NCBI GenBank assembly: GCA_947034885.2 | Contig: OX344750.2 | Span: 39,914,821-39,978,820 of the forward strand | From: Thuidium tamariscinum | Lineage: Eukaryota > Streptophyta > Bryopsida > Hypnales > Thuidiaceae | Direction: 5' to 3' | Length of the DNA stretch: 64,000 nt | Shown: in pieces, positions 46,198-55,559 of the stretch | Numbering within the stretch: the stretch's first letter is position 1 | Layout: every line of letters starts with the position of its first letter | Notes under the pieces: model-generated | The model's input: the letters and a program-made list of their open reading frames with translations, nothing else | The model's database searches: none | What the model was told of the DNA's origin: nothing | Program-made: the position numbers and the translations under genes

Positions 46198-47856
46198 GAA
46201 AGTGGGAAGAGTTTAGGCTCTATGGACTTAGAGCTTGTGAAAAATGTCATGGAAGTACAAGTTAGAAATGGCAAGGAGTATTTCATTAGCAACAATCAAA
46301 ATGCAATAGGATTCTTGTTTGTAAAGGAAGTTAGAGAGGATTGTTGATTTGGTGGAAGGCATCAAAGTATATATTGGTTCACTAAGCATTCATTTCTTGT
46401 GAGTTCAAAGTTTTTTAGAGAGTCCTCTTTCTAATGACTTTGTAAGCACAAATTTCTATTTCAACAATCTCTCTTCAAGTAGCAAAATCATGTATACATA
46501 TATTTCAAGATCTAAAGTAACCCCACTTGCTGATAATTGATTATTGAGAGTAAGGGTGCACTTATATGGTGACCCCATGGACAAATTAGGCTCTAGAATC
46601 CAAAGATCCAACATACTAATAAGTATATGAGTGTATATGAGCATGCCACTTGAGGGGGGATAATCAATTTATGCATAGGCAGAATCCAGTGCTACTTAAG
46701 AATATTTAATGACTCCACTGATATCGGTCAAGTTATTTCATTGGATAGAGTTGTTTGCTTATAAAATCCTAGTTGTGTTGGCTTGTCAAAAAAAGACACA
46801 AGAGAAGGATGACTAGAGAAGACCAAACTAAATCAACCAACCAAGGATATTGAATAAATTTTCTTTAATTTAATAAATTTTTAGATTACTATGCAGGTCT
46901 TGCAAGTCACCAATACCACCTATCAATGGTAAATAAAAGTGACTTTAATATTGCATAGGTGGTTCTCTCCTATATATTATGGGCAAAATGCAACAATGCA
47001 TTTGTCTATCCACCCAATATGTAAGGAGGTCCTAAAAGAGCAAGATTCAACTTATATTTTGTATATTGTACTAAAGAATATAGTACTTGCATCCACTTAG
47101 TAATCTAATCTTTGCGATGTTAGCAAAAGAAATCCTTCTTTAATGCCAACCAATAGTGACCATGTCATTGTCGTTAATGAAAATGCTTTACTCCATCACA
47201 ACCTCTAAGCTCCAAATGCTCTCCAAGCAATACACACCGAAATACATACACTTCGATTCCTACATCCAAGAATCAATACATACAAATTTTTTAATAACGG
47301 TCGACTGATACATTTAAAAGAAGAGCTCTATAGCAAGGTTTGTGCAATATGATAAAGATAAAACAGGTGCTAAATAGGAAACCAAGGTGGCTTCCTTTGG
47401 AATTTGACAATAGCATAATAGAAATAGGGTTAGTTAACTAATTTTGAACCCTTAAACGCCAAGGCAAATGTTTTGCGTTTGATGAATGACTATAGAATCA
47501 TCCATTTAGAGCATCCTCACACCATCATAGCCAATAGGGCAAACTAGGCATTTGGCTGAGCTCAACCAAGTTTATTGCCCCATGGCAAATACGGGCAAGT
47601 AGGAATAATAGTCGGCAACAACCAAAGATGACAAGTACTTGGGTAAATGGTGCGTCTTGTGAGTGACCAATATGGGGTTCTTTTTGTCTTTTTATATGGA
47701 TTTTGAGGTACTTTTTGAAATTTTAATGCCTTTCTGTTGTTCACGTGGATAAGGTGATGTTCTTTGAGGCAATGTTGACTTGCTTCCCGTGTCTTGAGGC
47801 CAAGTTGCAGTGGGATGCTTGCCAAAAAAATAGGCGAGGCTCATTAATTCAACATG
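46198..47856. other. A+T-rich stretch without a recognised gene
   Basis: A 62-codon and an 87-codon minus-strand frame (46456-46644, 47562-47825) have no domain. GAACCCTTAAACGCC near 47449 resembles the tips of the TTAA family, but no second end was found. Confidence 0.45.
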
Positions 47857-48071
47857 CACTAGTGGAAACTCTTGTTTAATGTGATAAGAACTAATTTTTC
47901 TTGACGGATTTTGTTAGACATCAAATGTAACAATTCATGTTTACATGTTAACAAAAATGTTCAACATAACATCAATGCTGACATAAGAACATGAGTTGTT
48001 ACATTTGATGTTTAGCAAAGTCTGTCAAAAAAATTAGGTCTTGTCACATTAAACAGGGGGTTCTATTAGTG
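47857..48071. mobile_element. CACTA-like miniature element, 215 bp, exact 3-bp duplication
   Basis: Starts CACTAGTGGAAACTC and ends GGTTCTATTAGTG. The duplication ATG (47854-47856, 48072-48074) is exact. The arms pair for about 75 bp and share their sequence (GTTTAATGTGA, CTAATTTTTCTTGAC, ACATCAAATGTAACAA) with the element at 57851-58069, so the two form one subfamily. Confidence 0.85.
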
Positions 48072-48074
48072 ATG

Positions 48075-50200
48075 CCAAATTGTCTTGGCCATCCCTATGT
48101 AGCAAGCTTCACATGCAAATGCTCTTAATCCTTAAAAGAGGTTGGTTTTTTTCCTACAAGTATATTCTAAGATGTATTTAAGAGGTGCCATAGTGAACAA
48201 TGCATTTCCTACAAGAAGAAAGTGGCTTTTGGAGACAGGGTTTTTGCAAGTGGAAGTTGATTGATTGTGCAACATATTTGTATTGAAAAAAATTTGTTTT
48301 GCACTGCCATTCATTTTTGAAACATTCTCAACTAGAAAAAGCTTCATATGTATAAGAAATATGCATACAAGACAATGATGAGGATGGAAGGACAACTTTG
48401 GAGGACAATCTGACACCACTGTGCAAGTCATACAAGTCATATATGGCAACCAATTTAGCCCATAAATAACCTAGGGAACTAAAAGTATCTTCACATAGTT
48501 TGAAGTTCAATTCAAAGTGCTATAACTCTTACATCCAATGTTCAAATTCAATGAAACCTGTTGGAATAGTTGCGCATATTAGTTTAGTTTATATAGTAAA
48601 ATTTTCAGATCAATCCAAGATGTACATTTTTGGGGGAGCCAATTGAAATTCACAGGTTCAATTTGTGTTCACCAAACTGCAGTTGATGGCTGCAACTTTG
48701 GAGGCTTGTATTTCCTTCATCCAATGTTTATTTTTGTTAAAATTTGTTGTGTTTTGTTCCTTCAGAAGTCCAATTATTGTAGTCAAATTTTCATAGCAAT
48801 CGAAGTTGTTTTGAATGTTTGGTAGCACTTCAAAGTTGCAAATCTTGACATTTTTGGATTACAGTGACTTTGGCAGCTTGTCTCTTCTTCATACAATGTC
48901 CATTTGCAATAAAAAATATTGGGAAAGTTGTGCATATTAGTTTAGTTTGTGTGGCTAAAATTTCATATTAATCCAAGAGGTTAAGAGTGACTTAGAAGCA
49001 TTCTAGTAGAAGGAGGTTCAACCTTACATGTGTTTTTTGCAACTTTTCCTACAAAACCCAAAATTTATCTTTCAAATTTGAAACTGGAGTGCAATTGAAG
49101 CATTCAAGTGATGCAAATCAAACATACAAAACTCAAATGTAAATCTACAACACAATCAAAGTATTCAGGTGATGCAAATTTGAAATTTCACCTTCAACTC
49201 ACCTAGTGCCTCAACTCCTTGCACATGCCTAACTAATCACCATGACTACACTGGAACTTCACAAAGTACTAGTACCTTGCTAACTTTGTTTGATGTACAT
49301 ATAGAAATACAAGAAAACAATCCTTCGTGTAGGCATAGAATTTTCATATTGAATCAAATTAGTTCTTGAAAAATTTCTAAATTTTATTTATGATTGTGCC
49401 TAGCAGACAACCATTCCAAATTTGCCAAATACAGTCTTATTCATGCAGAAATCTCCTGTATCCAAAGTTGTAGGCCACTATGGGCCACAACCTCTTTTAA
49501 GGGTTAATTAGAGCCTATGTCCCCGTTGGTGTAGATATAGTGCGCAGTTACACTGCATTTGGAGTTGTGGCTAGAATTGATTCAAAAGCAATTGTGCAAA
49601 GGTTTTCAAGTAGGGTTTCTTTTTCATTTTTTTAGAAGTGTCATAGTGACAATATAAAATGTTATAGTGGTGCTTCAAATTGCAACATTCATCCACTTAA
49701 AGGATGTATAGTGTGGTTTTCATCCACATTTAGGCAATTTCATCTAATATTTTTTTGAATTTCAAAGTTGTCTAGCAATTTCATCCATTTTTTTGGGCAT
49801 CTTTTATAACCTTTTTTAGCCAGAATTTTTTTTCTGGTGCAATCTGGCTCCTAAAAGCCAAACAAAAAAAACACTGTTTTCAAGTCGTGGGTATTTTAGT
49901 TCCAGATTAAGTAAAGAAAACAGACCATGTCAAAGGTTACCCAAGCACCAGATCACTAGAAATACACAAATCAAAAAATCAAATCATCAAAATCTTAGCT
50001 TGTTAAGGATACCACGCTGCAAAATTTCTTTGAGGCGTTGTATCACATGTGCATTGCATTTCAACTAAGAATCGCATATGTGTGCCCCACTTGCGACCGA
50101 TAAACTTCTACTGCTAAAGGCAATTTCATTTAAATTGACAAAGATCCGAAGGTCATAAATGACATGCATGCACTTGTAGGCGACTTTTATAACTCGGATA
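48075..50200. other. Non-coding stretch with diverged tandem units at 48.5-49.0 kb
   Basis: Between 48510 and 48990 two or three diverged units repeat (CATCCAATGTTCA, then GTTG-GCATATTAGTTTAGTTT, then AAAATTT-CA-ATCAATCCAAGA). The rest shows no gene; 49.05-49.2 kb repeats a phrase with AGTGATGCAAAT twice. Confidence 0.5.
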
Positions 50201-51466
50201 GGTATAGATGAAGGACTTTCCCACATTAAACCGGAAAACTGCCAATTCAAATGACATCGCTACAAATACGAAACAACGGACCAGCTCCGGGGATTCATTG
50301 CCTATATGCAGTGTTCATCAGTCTCAACTTGAACTTCGATGCGCAAAAACCACCGAGGATTCTCTTCTTCATCCATGCCTCCGTAGCAAGGCAGGCAACG
50401 TGCACGGAATCTGATTCACTACGATCGCACTGTTGCTGGCCTAGGAAGTTCAAAGACAAACTGAAAAATTTCAAGCTACCACAAGCATCTGGCAACAAAA
50501 GAATCAGACCCACCAGTTCACTCTAGCTATCTTAGTAGCACCTCAGTCCCACTCACATTCTACGTCTCAACACCAGTAGAAAGAAACGAGAGCTGACTAT
50601 CGTACACCTGCACCATCCGTTTTGCAACCGCGGCTATACACTTCCTACTTCAAAAAGTTTCTGATTTTCACCACAAAGCCGATGCAATATGCGTGATCCC
50701 CAGCACAAGGATATTGACGACCAACGGTCTCAGTGGAAGGAAAACAGTAAAGGCGATTGATTATACGCAGTAAAACACTTCCACAGAAAAAGATGCTGCG
50801 GGTAGCAGAGGCATGTTCACTCATGTTCTCACGATAACAGTTTCTTGAAGGAATAGCTCCTCTCATCAACACATTGCTTACAATCACGTCTAGTCTACAT
50901 ATCTGTAACCTACCTGCCATCCGAGACTGAAGCTCACAATATCCAAAATCAGAACACGCTGAGCAGTATAAAATCCTGATACCATGAAATAGAGTCGACG
51001 TGGTTACGCCGCAGACTTCGACCACACAAGAATCGCCACCAGTTCCGGTCTGTGACTTTGAAGAGGAACCTCACCCTGGAAAACAAAAACAGGAACGGAA
51101 AATAGGCACCCACGAGAGGTCAGTTCTGCTTCAAGAAAATAAACTCCGTACAAAAATTCCACTCCTATGAGGGAGGTAGATGACGAAGGTGTAAGGTACA
51201 TGACGCAAAGACCGTTAGGAGCCTCATTCCGTCTCCTAGACGAACACTCTCACCAACAGCAACTCATGTGCTCATGTGCTCATGCACTAGGTTGACCTCC
51301 AACTAGCATACCAAGTTGAATGTAACAATGACTTGGCTGAACGTCTATGGCCACTGATCTCAAAATGAAAACGACGATCACAGATCTCAAGAGAGACTCG
51401 TTCTTGTATCTGAAAGTGAACCCTTGATAGCTCCATGCATTGCCCAAAAATCACACGCCAAATACG
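50201..51466 (-). other. GC-richer flank downstream of the host gene pair
   Basis: Base composition rises clearly here and stays high to 53.6 kb. Several open frames occur on both strands, the longest 126 codons on the minus strand (50645-51025), none with a recognised domain. Lying 3' of a minus-strand gene, this may be 3' untranslated sequence or further exons. A donor-like CAG/GTGACTCC at about 51502-51509, just before the stop of the small protein gene, could lead into it. Confidence 0.4.
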
Positions 51467-51922
51467 CTAAAATGCTGAAAAAGTGATGCCCAAATGTATG
51501 GAGTCACCTGATTTTCTGAAGAGACCACAGAGCCATGCAAGCAGCCCTCTACGCTCGGTTGTTTCCCGTTCAGAGTTTGATGTTTCCTCACGGCTCTTGG
51601 CCTCATCCGTTTCTGACTCCGGACTTACTCCGGACTCTCGACTTACTCCCACATAAGAATAGGAACTGCTCATGCAAAGCCTCCTTTCAACGATGGTGAC
51701 TTGCTTCAGTTCCTGACAATCATTAGAACTCAGAACCACTGCACTACGTAAGTCATCAGCTTTCACGGAAAACCAATACTCACGATAAATTGCATTCATA
51801 TCTACAACTATCTGATAAGATTCATTGGGTTTCAATTTCTTCACGAAGGTGAAGATGCCCGCAGTCCCTTCTTTCATTGTGAGGTTTTTGTCAGTGCCAT
51901 TGATCGCTGTCGTCTTCGGCAT
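51467..51922 (-). CDS. Small protein, plant-type family of unknown function (151 aa)
   Basis: The ATG at 51922 opens a 151-codon frame. Residues about 1-80 look like a compact beta-rich domain: MPKTTAINGTDKNLTMKEGT, VKKLKPNESYQIVVDMNAIY, REYWFSVKADDL, VVLSSNDCQELKQVTIVE. From memory, similar short proteins (INGTD, REYW, LSSDDC signatures) are common in bryophytes and some other plants, with unknown function; no search could be run. Residues about 90-125 are an acidic/Ser/Arg-rich linker (SESETDEAKSREE), followed by a short hydrophobic piece (LLAWLCGLF). No signal peptide is visible. The start lies 15 bp after the stop of the upstream membrane-protein exon, in the same frame, so the two may be one transcript or a split fusion. 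The last dozen residues may instead be intron if the donor near 51509 is used. Confidence 0.7.
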   Translation of the reverse strand: MPKTTAINGTDKNLTMKEGTAGIFTFVKKLKPNESYQIVVDMNAIYREYWFSVKADDLRSAVVLSSNDCQELKQVTIVERRLCMSSSYSYVGVSRESGVSPESETDEAKSREETSNSERETTERRGLLAWLCGLFRKSGDSIHLGITFSAF

Positions 51923-51937
51923 GGCAAGAGGATGGGA

Positions 51938-52190
51938 TTAATTGTTCCACCCTCGAATCACCCCAACGTCGCAAAGGATCGCACCATAGGACAAAACAAA
52001 GAAAGCTGTAAAGCAGAGGAGGGGCAAGATCACAAAATACTGATCTGTCCACGGAATCTTGGGCTTCCTCCTTCCTTTTGAGTTGCTTGCGTCCGTCTTG
52101 AATCGTAATTGCTCCGGACCCTTTCTTCGAAGCGTCAATCCTCTATGTGCTACCTCCTGCATGCCATTCAACACATCACGCTCTGAACGT
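51938..52190 (-). CDS. Membrane protein, probable last exon
   Basis: An open frame ending in TAA at 51938-51940. It encodes a basic region (RLTLRRKGPEQ-type, then KGRRKPKIPWTDQ) and a strong membrane segment, FVILPLLCFTAFFVLSYG, then AILCDVGVIRGWNN. The acceptor is not settled: TTGAACGTTCAG and GGCATGCAG near 52160-52185 are candidates, but none joins the upstream exon in phase as the sequence stands. The pattern basic linker then W..YFVILP..CF..FFVLSYG fits, from memory, the C-terminal pair of membrane segments of a plant family whose first exon resembles 53.0-53.4 kb. The next frame downstream, in the same phase, is the 151-aa protein. Confidence 0.5.
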
Positions 52191-53000
52191 TCAATTACGC
52201 AAATCTACTAGATTAGAAATAAGCCCAACAATAACAGGAAAGTTACAGCAAGGAAGATGATACTAAAACTGTTAGGTACTTGATTCTGTCTCCTCATACC
52301 ATTACCGTTCACCTTATGCAGTACACTAGCTTGGCCTCACTTCAATTTGGCAAGTTCTATGTCAAAATAATTTTGGCTACGCGTCTATGACTGCTGATTT
52401 TCGAATGGAAAACAGGGATTGTCTATGATCACTTCAAAAGAGATATGCAGGATCCAAATTTCAGTGATTGCAAATGAAATCATACAGTTGAATGAGTCAG
52501 GAAAAATGATATCAAGAGCGCTGGACTGTTAAATCTACCCAAAGTGATCTCACACTCGAATATATTGGTTAAAAACCCTAAATAGTATCCTATACCTTTA
52601 GATGGGAAGTGCCTCTACTAAGATCCTGCTACAAAATGCACAGTGACTTGAAGGCACAGCACAACCTGCGGTAGGTACTGCTGCTAAAGCATTTACAAAA
52701 ACAATACTTCTGATGCCAAACTCGGATTAGGTTTATAAGTTAGAGCTAGAACATACAGACAGATAAATAGGCTTGCTTTGAAACCTTTTTGCTTAGATTA
52801 GATTTCACAGATTTGAACTAGATCGTTCACATCCACAAATTGTCTAGTTTTGAAACCTCACATTAGGTTCACAGATTTGAACTAGAGCGTACACAGACAC
52901 AAATTGGCTAGCTTTCAAAACTTAAATTAGGTGAACTAGAACATACAAATCCATGTAGTTCCCTACTTTAGGGTTTCAACGAAGCCCCAGCGGATATGCA

Positions 53001-53008
53001 AACTTACG
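53001..53008 (-). promoter_or_regulatory. Splice donor of the membrane-protein exon
   Basis: On the minus strand the sequence reads GCGAACC/GTAAGTT, a perfect match to the GTAAGT donor consensus, and the open frame stops just after it. The following ~800 bp (52.2-53.0 kb) are A+T-rich and include two copies of a CACAGATTTGAACTAGA phrase, as expected of an intron. Confidence 0.6.
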
Positions 53009-53481
53009 GTTCGCGCTGGCCTCTCAGTTTGAATCGAAAGCTCCAATGCTTGAATTCCCGCGAACTTGTACACCAAACTTTGCAAGTGACAATCGTTCCA
53101 AACCCTGTGAGCAGAATGGGCGCCCAGATCTTCCCACACAAGTTCGAGCTCCCGTACGGCTGGTTAGCTGCCAACTGTGATACAGCAGTAAGCACCACTC
53201 CTAGAAAAATAGATAAAAAGGGCCACGATGTTGTAAAGCTGGTTCTCCAAGTCTGCGCTTCGACTTAGCCTCTGCTCCACCCGTATCCAAAGGTCCCTCT
53301 CATTCCTGTCCCACTCCTGCAACGCCGCTTGGAACACAGGGTCCGCGTTTCTGATGAGCAAGAAGTTTGCAATCTCCTCTTCTACGACTTGCGCACCCTG
53401 CGGAAGAGTTCCAGTCGCTGGTGGAGTTCCATTGGCCGGTTGAGTTGCACTCGCGCTTGCGCAGATGCACTGGCTTGCGCC
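53008..53481 (-). pseudogene. Membrane protein, first coding exon, with a frame change
   Basis: Reading down from 53481, the frame gives a Pro/Thr/Gly linker (ATQPANGTPPATGTLPQ), then VVEEEIANFLLIRNADPVFQ, AALQEWDRNERDLWIRVEQR and LSRSADLENQLYN, and enters a membrane segment (IVALFIYF). At the A run 53205-53209 (T run on the coding strand) the reading continues one base out of phase as LGVVLTAVSQLAANQ, then CGKIWAPILLTGFGTIV, a second membrane segment. The exon ends at a textbook donor, GAACC/GTAAGTTTG (53008/53007). No in-frame ATG is found; an ATG at 53549 opens a different frame, so a second slip upstream is possible. The N-terminus resembles, from memory, plant proteins with NADPVF..A..EW...E and LENQLYN motifs. 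It is either a recent pseudogene or an active gene with homopolymer errors. Confidence 0.6.
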
Positions 53482-53772
53482 TTACGAGATTGCACTGGCT
53501 TGCGGAATGGCCACCCGCCGCAAACCATTGCCTGCAAGTCTCCGATCATGTTGCGGGCGGGTTGTTTGGCGCATTCAGGCCGGGCGGGTTTTCATATGGA
53601 ATCATTCCTTACGGATTCTTCATCCACAATTTTCATCTTGCATTGGTTCCGTTCATCCAATAGTGGTTTCGTGGCAGTAGGACAGTACTAGTTTAGGTTG
53701 ACCACTCGTTGGTATGCACTGTGTGCAAAAAAAAAAAGAAAAAAAAAAGGCATTGGTCTATAATGAACTTAA

Positions 53773-54942
53773 CCCTGGAGCGTGCCGACGTCCAATTTTT
53801 GGACGATGAACAGATTTGAAATTATTTTTCTGTCTCGTTATTGCTTGGATGGAAGTCATCCTAATTTTGAGAAATTCTTTATGAAGTTTTTTTTCTATCC
53901 AAGGGTTGGATTTGGTATTTCTAAAGTACATAATTTTTTAAAATTACAAATGTGGAAGTATGTCAAGTGGTTGACTTGCGTTGACTGTAGTTCAAAACCA
54001 AATTTGCAAAAATGAGGTCATAGAATTAAAGAACAAAAAGATTTCAAAAAATCACCATGTGAATAGAAGCTCATTTCAAACCCACTCCAACAAGTTTTAC
54101 TTGAAAAATGATAGTATTTTGCTTGTAATTGAATTTTGAAGGAATTTTGAAATTTTTCTTTTAGAATTTATAGAAAAATATTGGTGAAAGCATTGGGGAA
54201 TCTAACCATACGGATGGAATCTAAAATTCAAAATCTACAACTTTTGTTTGTAAATATCCCAAAATATTCTTCCAAATAGTACTTTATAATGATTTTTCCC
54301 AAATCGTCAATTTTGGACATGATTTGAGACACTCTAGGGTTAACCCATAAATGTCCACATGGTCGTTTGGCATTAGATGAATGACAAGGGAGTTTTCTGT
54401 ATAAAACAAAAATACAACTATTCATTCTCAGGTATAGGGGTGCAAAGGAGAAATTTTCTCCAGTGCTTTGACTTGCAATGAGTGGTTTTAAAATTTGATA
54501 TACCAATGCTTCACACGGTATCAAAATGCATCATTTTCCACAGTCACCCGTCCATCCTGTAAGGATTAACAGAGAGTTACAAAATGTATACAATTTATGG
54601 GTTCAATTGGGACATATATTCATTCTGAGACAAAATCATTATAGGGAAGCCATCAATGACCCTCCATTTGCACACTGTGCCAATTTTATTTTTTAACAAA
54701 TGAAGTGAGTCATTGCATTAACCCCTCAACGCCTCAATCCTTTTTTGAATTTTGCACATTTTTGCTTATAGCTTTGTATAGATATATCATTTATCAAAAT
54801 TTAATGAATTTGGTCATTAAAAAAGGTTGTCTTTTTCTAGATTCAAGTATTACATTTGATAAATGAGAAATTAGTTGGATGAAACAGTGCCTTGAAGCTC
54901 TCTGTTCATCGTCCATAATATGGATGTTGGAGCGTTTCAGGG
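53773..54942. mobile_element. Cluster of TTAA-bounded (piggyBac-like) elements
   Basis: TTAA CCCTGGAGCGTGCC at 53769 and CGTTTCAGGG TTAA at 54946 bound the cluster, and their tips pair for about 42 bp (both carry GGACGATGAACAGA). Two internal TTAA sites divide it: CTCTAGGG TTAA CCCATAAATG at 54340 and GCA TTAA CCCCTCAACGCC at 54720. Thus 53773-54339 and 54724-54942 each have CCC...GGG ends of their own, with 54344-54719 between them. The arrangement is either elements sharing TTAA sites side by side or one element inserted at the TTAA between two others. No coding. Confidence 0.65.
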
Positions 54943-54946
54943 TTAA

Positions 54947-55559
54947 AAAGGAACTAGAGAATAAAATAAAATTGCCAAGCCCAAGAGGTTGGATAGACAA
55001 GGAAGAAGCACTAAAAGAGCTCCTCGTGCAGATAAAAGACATTAGAAGAAACTATTAGAAGGAGGACCCTATTTAGTCCAAGTAATATTTGAACCCTGTT
55101 TAGAAGCCAAGATTGGGGATTTCAACTAGATGCTATCAAAGTGGGCCCAAATGTTTGAGGCCTCAAGTGGTCAATTGTGAGTTCCAATTTGACCCTTCAA
55201 CTGACCAATGATATTGATTGAAAACTTAAGAATTTCAAAAAATTTAAATGGCTTAAAATTTTTAGAATTGCTTAGGGAATGACGTCCCAAACATGTACAA
55301 AAAAAAAGACCATCTTTTATAGGGGTTGATTACTAATTGCATATCTAGTATAGGGTAGATGATTGAATGGGCATAGTCCTAAACCACATGAGTATGTGGA
55401 CAAGAGTAGAACCTGTAATATAAGGACTTGATTTCCTATAGATCACAACAATTGCAACTTGTATCAATATCAATCATGATTAATCCTAGTTCTCTATGAA
55501 TGTACAACTACAACATTATGATAAACTAACCACATAAACATTGATCCTTTCATTGCTCT
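54947..55559. other. Stretch without a recognised gene
   Basis: Nothing supported; it may contain the eroded 3' end of the LINE. Confidence 0.4.

Noticed and set aside
46456-46644. Minus-strand 62-codon frame considered as a retroelement fragment
   Set aside because: No reverse transcriptase, integrase or RNase H motif could be seen.
53329-53691. 120-codon plus-strand frame
   Set aside because: Antisense to the membrane-protein exon, which shows better motifs and a perfect splice donor on the minus strand.
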